Below are positions 9,743-20,457 of a stretch of 64,000 nt of DNA, in pieces. The DNA is from Comamonas sp. 26. GTDB lineage: Bacteria > Pseudomonadota > Gammaproteobacteria > Burkholderiales > Burkholderiaceae_C. Under the pieces are notes generated by a model. The model worked only from the letters and a program-made list of their open reading frames with translations, made no database searches and had not been told where the DNA came from. The stretch is from contig NZ_PEFL01000001.1 of the NCBI RefSeq assembly GCF_002754475.1, positions 1,178,001 to 1,242,000 on the forward strand. The letters are read 5' to 3'. Made by a program: the position numbers and the translations under genes. How positions within the stretch are numbered: the first letter of the stretch is position 1; every line of letters starts with the position of its first letter.

Positions 9743-10864
9743 ATGAATACAAATTTGCTTGATTTTGACCTCGAAGGACTGACCGCTTATTGCGAGCAGC
9801 TCGGGGAGAAGCGTTTCCGTGCAACGCAGCTGTTCCGCTGGATTCACCAGCGTGGCGCATCCGATTTTTCCCAGATGACCGATCTGGCCAAGTCCCTGCG
9901 CGAAAAGCTCAAAGGCCGGGCCCATGTCACCGCTTTGCCCGTAGTGTCTGAGCATGTCTCGACCGACGGTACCGTGAAGTGGCTGTTTGATGTGGGTGAC
10001 GGCAATGCCGTTGAAACCGTTTTTATTCCTGAAGACGACCGCGGCACCTTGTGTGTCTCGTCTCAGGCTGGATGTGCGGTGGGCTGCCGCTTTTGCTCGA
10101 CCGGGCATCAGGGCTTTAGCCGCAATCTGACCACGGGTGAAATTCTGGCCCAGCTATGGTTTGCAGAGCATGCGCTGCGCAAGCGCTTGGGCATTGATGA
10201 ACGTGTCATCTCCAACGTGGTGATGATGGGCATGGGTGAGCCGCTGCAGAACTACAGCGCGCTGGTGCCTGCGCTGCGTGTGATGCTGGACGATCATGCC
10301 TATGGTATGTCGCGCCGCCGCGTGACGGTATCCACCTCCGGCGTTGTGCCCATGATGGATCGCCTGTCGCAGGACTGCGCTGTGGCGCTGGCCGTGTCGC
10401 TGCATGCGCCCAACGATCCGCTGCGTGACAACCTGGTGCCACTGAACAAGAAGTACCCGATTGCTGAGCTGCTGGATTCTTGCGTGCGCTATCTGGAATT
10501 CGCGCCGCGCGACTTCCTGACCTTTGAGTACTGCATGCTCGACGGCGTTAACGATCAGCCTGAGCATGCGCGTCAGCTGATAGAGTTGGTGCGCGCGCGC
10601 GGCGACGGCAAGAACTGGTGCAAGTTCAACCTGATTCCGTTCAATCCGTTCCCGGCGTCGGGGCTGCTGCGTTCGCCTTCGGCGCGTGTGACCGAGTTCG
10701 CTGCCATGCTCAGCAATGCTGGCATTGTGACGACGGTTCGCAAGACCCGTGGCGATGATATTGACGCCGCCTGCGGTCAGCTGGCCGGTGACGTGAAAGA
10801 CAGAACGCGCGCTGCTGAGCGTATGGCCAAGCAGCGCATCATCCCGCTCAAGCAGGTGTCTTGA
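9743..10864 (+). CDS. rlmN: Dual-specificity 23S rRNA/tRNA adenine-C2 methyltransferase RlmN
   Basis: A radical-SAM enzyme that methylates A2503 of 23S rRNA and A37 of some tRNAs. The CxxxCxxC iron-sulphur motif is at Cys111, Cys115 and Cys118 ([13 protein letters not shown]). GMGEPLQNY and a C-terminal region with the second catalytic cysteine ([12 protein letters not shown]) follow. At 373 residues the length is normal. pilF begins 28 bp downstream, and rlmN-pilF-rodZ-ispG form a continuous series. Confidence 0.97.
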   Translation: MNTNLLDFDLEGLTAYCEQLGEKRFRATQLFRWIHQRGASDFSQMTDLAKSLREKLKGRAHVTALPVVSEHVSTDGTVKWLFDVGDGNAVETVFIPEDDRGTLCVSSQAGCAVGCRFCSTGHQGFSRNLTTGEILAQLWFAEHALRKRLGIDERVISNVVMMGMGEPLQNYSALVPALRVMLDDHAYGMSRRRVTVSTSGVVPMMDRLSQDCAVALAVSLHAPNDPLRDNLVPLNKKYPIAELLDSCVRYLEFAPRDFLTFEYCMLDGVNDQPEHARQLIELVRARGDGKNWCKFNLIPFNPFPASGLLRSPSARVTEFAAMLSNAGIVTTVRKTRGDDIDAACGQLAGDVKDRTRAAERMAKQRIIPLKQVS

Positions 10865-10892
10865 CGGAGTTTTGAATAAAAAGGGACAGTAC

Positions 10893-11744
10893 ATGCGGGC
10901 AGTGGCACAGCGATCGGTTTGGCAACATTGGGGCTTGATGGCCCGGTGGGGAGTACCGGTTGCGGTTGCAGCGCTGATGGGCTGTACCACGACAACGACG
11001 ACAACCACATCTTCGACCTCGGTGCCTCAGTCTTCGGTGGTCGGGACCGGGGGATCTCAGGTTGCGGATGCGCATCGCCGTGCGCAAATCCGGCTTGAAC
11101 TGGCGGCCAGCTACTTTCAGGCTGGGCGGCTTGATATCGCGCAGGATGAAGTCGGTCAGGCTTTGAGCGCCCGCCCTGATTACGCCGATGCCTATGGTCT
11201 GCTGGCTCTCATCCTCATGCAGAACCGGGACTGGACGCAAGCCGAAATCGCCATGCGCAAGGCGATCGACCTTAATCCGCGCGATGGCAACCAGCTGCAC
11301 AACTACGGCTGGATGCAGTGCCAGCAAAAAAACTTTGACATTGCCAACCAGTGGTTTGACAAGGCTTTGCAGGCCCCTGGCTACCGTGAGCAGCCTAAGA
11401 CCTTGCTGGCCAAGGGCATGTGCTACCAGCAGGCGGGGCAGCTGGAGCAGGCCTACGAGAACATGTTTCGCGCCTATGAGATGGATGTGGGCAATCCCGC
11501 AGCGGGCTACAACTTGGCAAATGTGCTCTGGCTCAAGGGTGATCTGAAAAAAGCCCAGTTTTACATCCACCGCTTGAATAACAATAGCAACCAGGCCAGC
11601 GCAGACAGCCTCTGGCTGGGTATCAAGATAGACAGGGCATTGCACGACGACGTTGGAGTGCGTCAACAGGCCAATCAACTGCGCGATCGCTTCCCGCAAT
11701 CGCGTCAGTTGTTGGCCTATGAACGCGGAGCCTTCGATGAGTGA
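10893..11744 (+). CDS. pilF: Type IV pilus biogenesis lipoprotein PilF/PilW (TPR)
   Basis: An outer-membrane pilotin-type lipoprotein that helps the PilQ secretin multimerise. The signal sequence ends in a lipobox with Cys after ALMG, followed by an unusual run of Thr residues. Tandem TPR repeats then fill about residues 60-250 (for example ARPDYADAYGLLALI and LNPRDGNQLHNYGW). The ATG at 10893 is chosen, with an AGGGA motif upstream. A TTG at 10872 with GGAG before it would add seven residues and cannot be excluded. Its stop overlaps the rodZ start by eight bases. Confidence 0.9.
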   Translation: MRAVAQRSVWQHWGLMARWGVPVAVAALMGCTTTTTTTTSSTSVPQSSVVGTGGSQVADAHRRAQIRLELAASYFQAGRLDIAQDEVGQALSARPDYADAYGLLALILMQNRDWTQAEIAMRKAIDLNPRDGNQLHNYGWMQCQQKNFDIANQWFDKALQAPGYREQPKTLLAKGMCYQQAGQLEQAYENMFRAYEMDVGNPAAGYNLANVLWLKGDLKKAQFYIHRLNNNSNQASADSLWLGIKIDRALHDDVGVRQQANQLRDRFPQSRQLLAYERGAFDE

Positions 11745-12681
11745 CGGTGCGGGGGAAGAGGAAACTATGCAAAGCGAAGAGCAGGTGCAAACGCCGGTCA
11801 ATGCCACAGCGGGGACCATGTTGCGCCAGGCGCGGGAAGCGGCCCGCATACAACTGCCCACCATGGCAGCCACACTGAAAGTGCCCCAGCGCAAGCTGGA
11901 GGCGCTGGAGGCCGATGACTATGAGTCCTTCCCGGATCATGTATTCATGCGCGCTCTGGCCATGGGCATGTGCCGAACTCTGCATATCGATGCCGAGCCT
12001 GTACTGGCTCTGCTACCGCAAAGAGCGCTGAAAAGTCTGACCAAGACCGGCCCCGGTATCAACGAGACGGTGAAGGTGCGCAGCAACTTCAAGTCTTCGG
12101 GCGCGCCGCTGGGCTCTGGCAGTGGCAGCTCGCGCAAGATTGTTGCGGGTGTGCTGGTACTGCTGGCCGCAGCTGCGGCTGTCTATTTCGTGCCATTCCA
12201 CCAGTCGGTGGATGGTGCTGAAGGTGGTGTCGCAGGCTCGGTGCAGTCCGAGGGGGGCAATCATTCTGATGCCTCAGACCCGACTGCCGCAGTGCCTCTG
12301 GGTCAGGCGTCTAATAATGCCGATGCTGAGTCTGTGGTGACAGAGCCATCGACTGAGCCCGTGGCCAATGGTGCAGCTCCAGCTGTTGCGGCTGCCACTG
12401 CTGCGGTGGCCCCTGAAGGCGCAACTCCAGCTGCAGCAAGCACAGTTGCATTGCTGGCCCTGAAGGTGAACACCGGTCAATCCTGGGTCAAGGTCAAGGA
12501 TGCGACGGGCAAGGTGGTGCTGGAAAAGACATTGGCCAAGGATGAGTCCGCGACCGCTGAAGGCCAGGTGCCCCTGACCGTGATCGTGGGCAATGCCAAG
12601 GGCACGCAAGTAACAGTACGTGGTGAACCTCTCGATATTTCGACCACGCGTGACAACGTGGCTCGCTTCGAGGTGAAGTAA
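11737..12681 (+). CDS. rodZ: RodZ-family cytoskeletal/helix-turn-helix protein
   Basis: A bitopic inner-membrane protein that links MreB to the cell-wall machinery and helps set rod shape. It has a RodZ-type helix-turn-helix near the N-terminus (GTMLRQAREAARIQLPTM through FMRALAMGMCR), one transmembrane helix (IVAGVLVLLAAAAAVYF), an Ala/Pro/Ser-rich periplasmic linker and a C-terminal beta domain (DUF4115). The ATG at 11737 overlaps pilF; an ATG at 11767 is an alternative. Placement between pilF and ispG is the usual arrangement. Confidence 0.9.
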   Translation: MSDGAGEEETMQSEEQVQTPVNATAGTMLRQAREAARIQLPTMAATLKVPQRKLEALEADDYESFPDHVFMRALAMGMCRTLHIDAEPVLALLPQRALKSLTKTGPGINETVKVRSNFKSSGAPLGSGSGSSRKIVAGVLVLLAAAAAVYFVPFHQSVDGAEGGVAGSVQSEGGNHSDASDPTAAVPLGQASNNADAESVVTEPSTEPVANGAAPAVAAATAAVAPEGATPAAASTVALLALKVNTGQSWVKVKDATGKVVLEKTLAKDESATAEGQVPLTVIVGNAKGTQVTVRGEPLDISTTRDNVARFEVK

Positions 12682-12701
12682 ACCATTCGAGGTAAACAAG
12701 A

Positions 12702-13985
12702 GTGCAAGATTCTCAAAATTTGCAGCAGCTAGCCGAGCAGGGCATTGCCATCGCCAGCCCGCTGCCGCGCAAATCGCGTCAGGCCAAAGTGGTGTGGCGC
12801 AACAACGTGGTCACTGTGGGGGGCGATGCGCCCGTTCGCGTGCAGTCCATGACCAATACCGACACCGTGGATGCGGTGGAGACCGCTATTCAAGTGCGTC
12901 AGCTGGCGCAAGCTGGCTCGGAGATGGTGCGTATTACCGTGAACACGCCTGAAGCGGCGGCGGCGGTGCCCTATATCCGTGAGCAACTTGATCGCATGGG
13001 CGAGTACGTGCCACTGGTGGGGGACTTTCATTACAACGGCCACCGCCTGCTGACGGACTACCCCGATTGCGCGCAGGCGCTGTCCAAGTACCGTATCAAC
13101 CCCGGCAACGTGGGCAAGGGTGACAAAAAGGACAAGCAGTTCGGTCAGATGATCGAGATTGCTGCCAAGTACGACAAGGCCGTGCGCATTGGTGTGAACT
13201 GGGGCTCGCTGGACCAGGAAATCATGGCCGAGCTGATGGATCAGAACTCGCGCCGTACCAAGCCCTGGGAAACGCGTCAGGTCATGTACGAGGCGCTGAT
13301 TACCTCGGCCATCACTTCCGCAGAGCTGGCTAAGAACATCGGTCTGAACCCCGACAACATCATCCTGTCCTGTAAGGTCAGTGGTGTGCAGGATTTGATC
13401 TCTGTGTACCGCGAACTGGCTCGCCGCTGCGACTATGCGTTGCATCTGGGTCTGACGGAGGCCGGTATGGCCACCAAGGGCACGGTCGCATCGACTGCTG
13501 CGCTTTCTGTGCTGCTGCAAGAAGGTATTGGCGACACGATTCGTGTCTCGCTCACGCCTCTGCCGGGAGAAGCGCGCACGCAAGAGGTGGTGGTGGCTTC
13601 TGAAATTCTGCAGGCTCTGGGTCTGCGCGTGTTTGTGCCCAGCGTCACGGCTTGCCCTGGCTGCGGTCGCACGACAAGCACAACGTTCCAGGAGCTGGCC
13701 AAGAAGATCGACGATTTTCTGCGCGGTGAAATGCCTGTGTGGCGCACCCAGTTCCCCGGTGTGGAGGCGATGAAGGTGGCCGTGATGGGCTGCATCGTCA
13801 ACGGCCCCGGCGAGAGCAAGCATGCCGACATCGGTATCAGCCTGCCCGGCAACGGCGAAGCGCCTGCTGCGCCGGTGTTTATCGACGGTGAAAAAGCCCT
13901 GACGCTGCGCGGCGAGCATATTGCCGAAGAGTTTCAGACGCTGGTGCTGGAATATGTGCAGCGCCGCTACGGCCAGAAAGCGTAA
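12702..13985 (+). CDS. ispG: 4-hydroxy-3-methylbut-2-en-1-yl diphosphate synthase
   Basis: Catalyses the penultimate step of the MEP isoprenoid pathway, converting MEcPP to HMBPP with a 4Fe-4S cluster. The 427-residue protein shows the TIM-barrel N-terminus ([11 protein letters not shown]) and cluster ligands in CPGCGRTT and GCIVNGPGE. The start is a GTG with GAGG about nine bases upstream. It follows rodZ by 20 bp. The next 207 bp to hisS hold a GC-rich hairpin after the stop and a copy of the family repeat. Confidence 0.97.
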   Translation: MQDSQNLQQLAEQGIAIASPLPRKSRQAKVVWRNNVVTVGGDAPVRVQSMTNTDTVDAVETAIQVRQLAQAGSEMVRITVNTPEAAAAVPYIREQLDRMGEYVPLVGDFHYNGHRLLTDYPDCAQALSKYRINPGNVGKGDKKDKQFGQMIEIAAKYDKAVRIGVNWGSLDQEIMAELMDQNSRRTKPWETRQVMYEALITSAITSAELAKNIGLNPDNIILSCKVSGVQDLISVYRELARRCDYALHLGLTEAGMATKGTVASTAALSVLLQEGIGDTIRVSLTPLPGEARTQEVVVASEILQALGLRVFVPSVTACPGCGRTTSTTFQELAKKIDDFLRGEMPVWRTQFPGVEAMKVAVMGCIVNGPGESKHADIGISLPGNGEAPAAPVFIDGEKALTLRGEHIAEEFQTLVLEYVQRRYGQKA

Positions 13986-14073
13986 GTCTCGGGGATCAGG
14001 GCCGCATCAATAGCGGCCTGAAACCGGCTGGTTATTGGGCTTGCTGGCACAATGCCTGCGAGTTGAGACTTTG

Positions 14074-14100
14074 GAATTGATAGCTGCTCGCGCACTATCT
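14074..14100 (+). repeat. GATAGCTG-type dispersed intergenic repeat, copy 1
   Basis: Contains AATTGATAGCTGCTCGCGC in the ispG-hisS gap. The same GATAGCTGnnnGCGC core occurs near 27840 and 60506, and in reverse near 26365. I recall this as a common dispersed element in Comamonadaceae. The right boundary of the element is not defined. Confidence 0.55.
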
Positions 14101-14192
14101 GTATGGATTTGAATAAGGTTTCTAGGCAAAAAGCATGATTGCCAACCGCAATATGCTCTTGTTTTGCTAGTAGCCCCAATGTGAGATTTCAC

Positions 14193-15497
14193 GTGGCCAA
14201 GAACGAAAAATTGACTGCCGTCAAAGGCATGAACGACATCCTCCCGCCCGATTCGGCTCGCTGGGAATGGTTTGAATCCAAGGTGCGCGACCTTATGGGG
14301 CGCTTTGCTTATCGCAATATCCGCACGCCTATCGTGGAGCCCACCGCCCTGTTTGTGCGTGGTCTGGGCGAGGTGACCGATATCGTCGAAAAGGAGATGT
14401 ACTCCTTTGAAGACAAACTCAATGGCGAGCACCTGACTCTGCGCCCTGAAGGCACAGCGGGTGTGGTGCGCTCCGTGGTTGAAAACAATCTGCTGTATGA
14501 AGGCGGCAAGCGCCTGTTCTACATCGGCCAGATGTTTCGTCACGAGCGTCCTCAGCGCGGTCGCTATCGCCAGTTCCACCAGGTCGGTGTTGAAGCCATG
14601 GGCTTTGCGGGTCCTGAGCTAGATGCTGAAGTAATCTTGCTGGCTGCACAGCTGTGGAAAGAGCTGGGCATTAATGATGTGCGCCTGGAGCTCAACAGCC
14701 TCGGTCAGCCCGATGAGCGCAAGGCCCACCGCGAAGCCTTGATTGCCTACTTCGAACAACACACCGATGTGATGGACGAAGAGGCCAAGCGCCGCATGCA
14801 CAGCAACCCGCTGCGCGTTCTGGACACCAAGAACCCAGCCATGCAGGACATGGTCAACGCTGCACCCAAGCTGGTGGACTATCTGGGTGATGCCTCCAAG
14901 GCGCACCTGAAGGCCGTTCAGGACATTCTGGACGCGAACGACGTGGTCTGGACGCTGAACCCGCGTCTGGTGCGCGGCATGGACTACTACAACCTCACTG
15001 TGTTCGAGTTCATTACCGACAAGCTGGGCTCGCAAGGCACCATCTGCGGCGGCGGTCGTTACGACTATCTGATTGAAGAAATTGGCGGCAAGCCCGCTCC
15101 GGCCGTGGGCTGGGGTATGGGTGTTGAGCGCGTGCTGGAAGTGCTCAAGGAAATTGGCACCGAGATCCCCGCGCCTGCCGCCGATGTTTACGCCATCATT
15201 CCCGATGCCTCGTCGCTGCCTCAGGTCTTCAAGACCGTGCAGCAGCTGCGCAGCGCCGGCGTGGCCGTGCAGATGCATGCTGCCGCAGGTGGCTCGGCTG
15301 AAGGCATGGGCTCGATGAAATCTCAGTTCAAAAAGGCCGACGGATCGGGTGCACGCTTTGCCTTGATCTTCGGCAGCGATGAACTGGCCCAGGGCAAGGT
15401 CACCGTCAAGTCGCTGCGCGATGGCGAAGGCCAGCAATCCCAGCAATCGCTGGCGGATGTGGCCCAGTGGGCTGACAGCCTAAAATCAGCGGTTTGA
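14193..15497 (+). CDS. hisS: Histidyl-tRNA synthetase
   Basis: A class II aminoacyl-tRNA synthetase that charges tRNA-His. The start is placed at the GTG at 14193, giving the family N-terminus (V/M)[17 protein letters not shown]. Class II motif 2 is in [15 protein letters not shown], and the HisA signatures LVRGMDYY and GGGRYDYL are present. A C-terminal anticodon-binding domain completes 435 residues. An upstream start at 14139 is less likely because the added residues are not family-like. hisZ at 23092 is a catalytically inactive paralogue. Confidence 0.94.
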   Translation: MAKNEKLTAVKGMNDILPPDSARWEWFESKVRDLMGRFAYRNIRTPIVEPTALFVRGLGEVTDIVEKEMYSFEDKLNGEHLTLRPEGTAGVVRSVVENNLLYEGGKRLFYIGQMFRHERPQRGRYRQFHQVGVEAMGFAGPELDAEVILLAAQLWKELGINDVRLELNSLGQPDERKAHREALIAYFEQHTDVMDEEAKRRMHSNPLRVLDTKNPAMQDMVNAAPKLVDYLGDASKAHLKAVQDILDANDVVWTLNPRLVRGMDYYNLTVFEFITDKLGSQGTICGGGRYDYLIEEIGGKPAPAVGWGMGVERVLEVLKEIGTEIPAPAADVYAIIPDASSLPQVFKTVQQLRSAGVAVQMHAAAGGSAEGMGSMKSQFKKADGSGARFALIFGSDELAQGKVTVKSLRDGEGQQSQQSLADVAQWADSLKSAV

Positions 15498-15546
15498 TTC
15501 TCCGCTTCTCGTTTTCTGACCAGCGTTCCATTCAACCAAAGTAGCC

Positions 15547-16224
15547 ATGGCAAACCATCTAGATCTTGAAGAACAAGAGCAAATTGAGCAGCTCAAGCAT
15601 TTTTGGAACTCCTGGGGGACTCTGATCACCGCCATTTTGGTGGTGGTCTTCGCCGCTCTGGCTGGCTGGAATGGCTGGCAGTACTGGCAAAAGCGTCAGG
15701 CCGTTCAGGCTTCGGCGCTGGAGTATGCGGTTGATGAGGCGCTGCTCGCCAAGGATGCTGCGCGTGCAGACCATGCTTTTGCCGAGCTCAAGGAAAAGTT
15801 CGCTGGCACTACCCAGGCTGCGCAAACCGCACTGCAGATGGCCAAGGCTTCGGTAGAGGCGGGTAAGCTCGATGATGCCAAGGCTCAACTGAGCTGGGTG
15901 GCGGAAAAGGGCGACGAGGGCTACAAGGCTCTGGCGCGCCTGCGTCTGTCGGCTGTGCTGGAAGAGCAAAAAAACTATGACGAAGGTCTGAAGGTGCTTG
16001 AGGCTTCCATGCCCGAGTCCTTTGCCGGTCTGCAGGCTGATCGCCGTGGTGATCTGTATGCCGCGCTGGGCAAGCAGACTGAGGCAATCGCTCAGTACCA
16101 GTCTGCCTACAAGGCGATGGACAAGGAGCTGGACTACCGTCATCTGGTGGAGTTCAAGCTCAATGCGCTGGGTGCTGCTCCTGAAGCGGCCACTCTGGTC
16201 AAGACAACGTCGTCGGAGAAATAA
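15547..16224 (+). CDS. yfgM: YfgM/DUF2133-family inner-membrane TPR protein
   Basis: A 225-residue ancillary protein of the SecYEG translocon and periplasmic chaperone network. It has a short cytosolic N-terminus (DLEEQEQIEQLKHFW), one transmembrane helix (about 25-45, LITAILVVVFAALAGW) and a periplasmic TPR-like domain. It sits between hisS and bamB, the arrangement conserved in E. coli and betaproteobacteria. The bamB start follows two bases after its stop. Confidence 0.9.
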   Translation: MANHLDLEEQEQIEQLKHFWNSWGTLITAILVVVFAALAGWNGWQYWQKRQAVQASALEYAVDEALLAKDAARADHAFAELKEKFAGTTQAAQTALQMAKASVEAGKLDDAKAQLSWVAEKGDEGYKALARLRLSAVLEEQKNYDEGLKVLEASMPESFAGLQADRRGDLYAALGKQTEAIAQYQSAYKAMDKELDYRHLVEFKLNALGAAPEAATLVKTTSSEK

Positions 16225-16226
16225 TT

Positions 16227-17402
16227 TTGAAGACTTTTGCCCATCCCATGAAATCGGCTGCTCCCGCAGCGAAATCTGCAGCCCGCGTGCTGATGTTGAC
16301 TGCGTTGACCGCATCGCTGGCCGCCTGCTCAATGTTCAGCGGCAAGGACAAGCCCAAGCCTCAGGACTTGGGTCCTAACCCCGCCAAGATTGCGGTGCAT
16401 CAGGCATGGACGGTCAAGCTGGGCAGTGAAGTGCCTTTGGCCATGCCTGCTCTGGTGCAGGGCAATAACGTGATCGTGGTGACCAAGGATGGCAGCGTCA
16501 CGACGCTGGATGGCAGCACGGGCAGCCATGTGGGCAAGTTCAACGTGGGCGAAGCGCTGACCACGGGCGTGGGCAGTGATGGCCAGCGCACCGCTGTCGC
16601 CACACGCAGCAACCAGCTCATAGTGTTTGCTGAAGGCAAGCAACTGTGGAAGCAGACGCTGAATGCCGCAGTCTATACGCCACCGCTGGTGGCCGGTGGC
16701 CGCGTGTTTGTGATGGCAGCTGATCGCTCGCTGGCCGCATTTGATGGCAATACCGGCCGCGAGTTGTGGTCGGTTGAAGGCCCCAGCAACGAACCGCTTA
16801 TTTTGCGACAGCCCGGCGTTTTGCAGGCTGTTGGTAATAATCTGGTTGTAGGTGTCTCTGGCCGTCTGGTCGGAGTCGATCCTGACAATGGTTCCGTTCG
16901 CTGGATGGCGCCTCTGGCCGCACCGCGCGGCACGAACGATGTGGAGCGACTGGTGGATCTGGTCGGCCCCGTCAGCCGTGTTGACAGCAGCGTCTGCGCT
17001 CGCGCGTTCCAAGCGTCGGTCGGGTGTGTGGATGTCAGCAATGCCAACGTGCGCTGGACTCAAAGCTCCAAAGGCAGCGACGGCGTGGCTGGCGATGCGC
17101 AGGCCGTGTTTGGTGCTGAAAGCAATGGCACGGTGCAGGCGTGGAGCCGCAATGATGGTCAGCGCCTGTGGTCCATCGACAAATTGCAGTACCGTAAGCT
17201 GACCGCACCACTGGTGCTGGGCCGCTCGGTGCTGCTGGCTGATGATTTTGGGACAGTGCACATGCTCTCGCGTGAAGATGGCTCTGCACTGGCCCGTTTG
17301 GAAACTGACAAGGCGGGAGTCGCCACGTCGCCGGTTGTTGCCGCCAATACTTTGGTGGTCGTCAGCCGTAGCGGCACGGTGTATGGCTTCAAGCCTGATT
17401 GA
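16227..17402 (+). CDS. bamB: Outer-membrane assembly lipoprotein BamB
   Basis: A beta-propeller lipoprotein of the BAM complex that inserts outer-membrane beta-barrels. A lipobox (LAAC at about residues 30-33) follows a signal peptide, then repeated PQQ-type blades such as TVTKDGSVTTLDGSTG (read V-V-V-T-K) and AFDGNTGRELWSVEG. The TTG at 16227 is preferred because GGAG lies eight bases upstream; an ATG at 16248 would also keep the signal peptide. It is tightly packed between yfgM and der (15 bp). Confidence 0.93.
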   Translation: MKTFAHPMKSAAPAAKSAARVLMLTALTASLAACSMFSGKDKPKPQDLGPNPAKIAVHQAWTVKLGSEVPLAMPALVQGNNVIVVTKDGSVTTLDGSTGSHVGKFNVGEALTTGVGSDGQRTAVATRSNQLIVFAEGKQLWKQTLNAAVYTPPLVAGGRVFVMAADRSLAAFDGNTGRELWSVEGPSNEPLILRQPGVLQAVGNNLVVGVSGRLVGVDPDNGSVRWMAPLAAPRGTNDVERLVDLVGPVSRVDSSVCARAFQASVGCVDVSNANVRWTQSSKGSDGVAGDAQAVFGAESNGTVQAWSRNDGQRLWSIDKLQYRKLTAPLVLGRSVLLADDFGTVHMLSREDGSALARLETDKAGVATSPVVAANTLVVVSRSGTVYGFKPD

Positions 17403-17417
17403 TAGATTGTTTTTGGA

Positions 17418-18758
17418 ATGAAGCCAGTTATTGCCCTGGTAGGGCGCCCCAATGTGGGCAAGTCGACGCTGTTCAATCGACTCACCAAGTCGAGAGATGC
17501 CATCGTCGCTGACTTTGCAGGGCTGACGCGTGACCGCCATTACGGCCAGGGTCGTCAGGGCAAGCATGAGTACATCGTCATCGATACCGGCGGTTTCGAG
17601 CCTGACGCATCGCGCGGCATCTTCAAGGAGATGGCCAAGCAGACGCAGCAGGCAGTCGCCGAAGCCGATGTGGTGATCTTCGTGTTGGATGCCCGTGCCG
17701 GTCTTGCCGGTCAGGATCATGAGATCGCCAATTACCTGCGTCGCCTGGGCAAGCCCACGCTGTTGGTGGCCAACAAGGCCGAAGGCATGAAGGACGGTCT
17801 CCAGCTAACTGAGTTTTATGAACTAGGTCTGGGCGAGGTTCAGGCAGTGTCTGCCGCTCACGGCCAAGGTGTTCGTGACCTAGTTGATATGGCTCTGGGC
17901 CTGCTCAATCTGCCAGAACCCGAAGAAGAAATTTTTGGTGATGACGATCAGCGCCCCGTGCGCCTGGCCGTAGCTGGCCGCCCCAATGCAGGCAAGTCCA
18001 CACTGATCAACACCTGGCTGGGCGAAGAGCGTCTGGTGGCCTTTGACATGCCGGGCACCACGCGTGATGCGATCACTGTGCCGTTTGAGCGCAATGGTCA
18101 GAAGTTCGAGCTGATCGACACGGCGGGTTTGCGCCGCAAGGGTAAGGTGTTTGAGGCGATTGAGAAGTTCTCGGTGGTCAAGACACTGCAGGCCATTGAA
18201 GGCGCCAACGTGGTGCTGCTGCTGATTGATGCCACGGCTGGCGTGACTGATCAGGATGCGCACATTGCGGGCTTTATTCTCGAAAGCGGTCGCTCGGTGG
18301 TTTTGGCCATCAATAAGTGGGATGCCGTGGACGATTACCAACGCCAGATGCTGGAGCGCTCCATTGAGACGCGACTGTCCTTCCTGAAGTTCGCTCCCAT
18401 GCACTTCATCTCTGCGCAAAAGCGTCAGGGTATCGAGCCGCTGTGGAAGTCCATCATTCAGGCGCACCGTGCGGCCACCTGCAAGATGCCTACGCCTGTG
18501 CTGACGCGCATTCTGCTGGAGTCTATTCAGTTCCAGACGCCCAAGAAGGTTGGCGCGTACCGTCCCAAGATGCGTTACGCCCACCAAGGCGGCATGAATC
18601 CGCCCATCATCGTGATTCATGGCAACTCGCTGGAACATGTCACCGAAGCGTACAAGCGCTTCCTGGAAGGTCGTTTCCGCAAGGAATTCAATCTTGTTGG
18701 AACTCCGTTGCGCATCGACTTGAAAACCTCTCATAATCCTTACGCCGACAAGGATTAA
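17418..18758 (+). CDS. der: Ribosome-assembly GTPase Der (EngA)
   Basis: An essential GTPase with two tandem G domains that works in 50S subunit maturation. The first P-loop is GRPNVGKST (near residue 9) and the second GRPNAGKST (near residue 187). Each is followed by a DxxG switch (DTGG, DTAG) and an N/TKxD motif (NKWD in the second). A C-terminal KH-like domain completes 446 residues. The 104 bp before hfq include a G-rich tract and a T-run but no clear terminator. Confidence 0.97.
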   Translation: MKPVIALVGRPNVGKSTLFNRLTKSRDAIVADFAGLTRDRHYGQGRQGKHEYIVIDTGGFEPDASRGIFKEMAKQTQQAVAEADVVIFVLDARAGLAGQDHEIANYLRRLGKPTLLVANKAEGMKDGLQLTEFYELGLGEVQAVSAAHGQGVRDLVDMALGLLNLPEPEEEIFGDDDQRPVRLAVAGRPNAGKSTLINTWLGEERLVAFDMPGTTRDAITVPFERNGQKFELIDTAGLRRKGKVFEAIEKFSVVKTLQAIEGANVVLLLIDATAGVTDQDAHIAGFILESGRSVVLAINKWDAVDDYQRQMLERSIETRLSFLKFAPMHFISAQKRQGIEPLWKSIIQAHRAATCKMPTPVLTRILLESIQFQTPKKVGAYRPKMRYAHQGGMNPPIIVIHGNSLEHVTEAYKRFLEGRFRKEFNLVGTPLRIDLKTSHNPYADKD

Positions 18759-18862
18759 CTGTTGTCGCGAAACCCTAGGGAAAACCCTTTTTTGACTGGT
18801 TTTCTCAGGGGGTGTGGTAACGTGTCGGTTTACAACAACACTCCTCGAACACGGAGAATATC

Positions 18863-19123
18863 GTGAGCAACAAAGGTCAACTCCTCCAAGATCCGTTCCT
18901 GAACGCACTGCGTCGTGAACATGTGCCGGTCTCCATCTATCTGGTGAACGGTATCAAGCTGCAGGGCCAGATTGAGTCGTTTGACCAATACGTGGTGCTG
19001 CTGCGTAACACCGTAACCCAGATGGTTTACAAGCACGCCATCTCCACCATCGTTCCCGGCCGTGCCGTGAACTTCTCGGCCGCTACTCCGGCTGATAACG
19101 ACGCCGAAGCAACTGCTTCTTAA
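18863..19123 (+). CDS. hfq: RNA chaperone Hfq
   Basis: A hexameric Sm-like protein that pairs small RNAs with mRNAs. The 86-residue protein has the Sm1 motif region ([20 protein letters not shown]) and the Sm2 signature YKHAIST. Its short C-terminal tail is usual for betaproteobacteria. The start is GTG with GGAG six bases upstream. hflX follows in the conserved hfq-hflX-hflK-hflC order. Confidence 0.98.
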   Translation: MSNKGQLLQDPFLNALRREHVPVSIYLVNGIKLQGQIESFDQYVVLLRNTVTQMVYKHAISTIVPGRAVNFSAATPADNDAEATAS

Positions 19124-19183
19124 GCTGCTTTGCGTCAACGCCCGCCGGCTTGCCCGGCGCGGCTTACCCTACGGGACAGGTAT

Positions 19184-20386
19184 TTGAGTTCTGAATCCTT
19201 TGAACGTTCCGCGTCTGCGCCAGTGTTGCTGGTCGGCGTGGATTTTGGCGTTCCCCATTTCGACGACGAGCTGGAAGAGCTGGGCCTGCTGGCTCAGACT
19301 GCTGGCTTGCAACCCGTGGCGCGCTTGACCTGCAAGCGCAAAGCTCCTGATCCAGCACTGTTTGTGGGCAGCGGCAAGGCGGATGAAATCCGCATGCTGG
19401 CCCAGATGCACGGCGCCAAGGAGGTCTGGTTTGACCAGTCCCTGAGCCCGGCGCAGCAGCGCAACCTTGAGCGACATATCCAGATGCCGGTCAACGACCG
19501 GACCATGCTGATCTTGGAAATTTTTGCCCAGCGTGCGCGCAGCCACGAAGGCAAGTTGCAGGTTGAGCTGGCCAGACTGCAGTACATCAGCACCCGTCTT
19601 GTGCGTCGCTGGAGTCACCTGGAGCGTCAGGCCGGGGGTATCGGCGGCCGCGGTGGCCCTGGTGAAAAGCAGATTGAGCTGGACCGCCGCATGATTGACG
19701 AATCCATCAAGCGCACCAAAGAGCGTTTGAAGAAGGTCAAAAAGCAGCGTACTACGCAGCGCCGTCAGCGCTCGCGCCGTGACGTTTTCAATATTTCTCT
19801 GGTTGGCTACACCAACGCGGGCAAATCTACGCTGTTCAATGCCATGGTGAAGGCTCGTGCCTACGCTGCGGATCAGCTGTTTGCCACGCTGGATACGACA
19901 ACCCGACAGATGTATCTGGTCGAGGCTGAGGAATCAGTGTCTCTGTCAGATACCGTTGGTTTTATTCGCGATTTGCCGCACGGTCTGGTGGATGCCTTCC
20001 AGGCCACCTTGCAGGAGGCGATTGACGCCGATCTGCTGCTGCATGTCGTGGATGCATCAAACCCAGGTTTTCCGGAACAAATACAACAAGTTCAAAAAGT
20101 TCTGGCGGAAATCGGGGCCGATGATGTGCCGCAGATTCTGGTCTTCAACAAGCTGGATGCGATTGATCCCGAACGGATGCCTGCCGAGTTGCAGGATATG
20201 TACGAGCTTGATGGCGATTCAGTGCCGCGTGTGTTTGTCAGTGCTCGCTCTGGGCAAGGGCTTGCGCAGCTGCGACAAATGTTGACTGACCGGGTTTTGC
20301 AGGTACGTGAAGAGGCAGCAAGCGAAGAAGTTGAGGCTCGGGGCGATACGTCCTGGATGTCCCCTGACGACGACGCACAACACTAG
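19184..20386 (+). CDS. hflX: Ribosome-splitting GTPase HflX
   Basis: A GTPase that rescues or splits stalled ribosomes. An N-terminal HflX domain with FVGSGKADEI (near 60) is followed by a coiled, Arg/Lys-rich linker and the G domain (GYTNAGKSTLFNAM, DTVGFIRDLPH, NKLD). The TTG at 19184 is chosen because GGGACAGG lies just upstream and the longer reading from 19130 adds residues unlike the family. This gives 400 residues. Confidence 0.92.
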   Translation: MSSESFERSASAPVLLVGVDFGVPHFDDELEELGLLAQTAGLQPVARLTCKRKAPDPALFVGSGKADEIRMLAQMHGAKEVWFDQSLSPAQQRNLERHIQMPVNDRTMLILEIFAQRARSHEGKLQVELARLQYISTRLVRRWSHLERQAGGIGGRGGPGEKQIELDRRMIDESIKRTKERLKKVKKQRTTQRRQRSRRDVFNISLVGYTNAGKSTLFNAMVKARAYAADQLFATLDTTTRQMYLVEAEESVSLSDTVGFIRDLPHGLVDAFQATLQEAIDADLLLHVVDASNPGFPEQIQQVQKVLAEIGADDVPQILVFNKLDAIDPERMPAELQDMYELDGDSVPRVFVSARSGQGLAQLRQMLTDRVLQVREEAASEEVEARGDTSWMSPDDDAQH

Positions 20387-20457
20387 GGGCTTACGTTCCT
20401 ATTGGGCACAATGCTTGCCATGGTCCATGTCTTTTTGAAAATACAGAGACGTCTCGC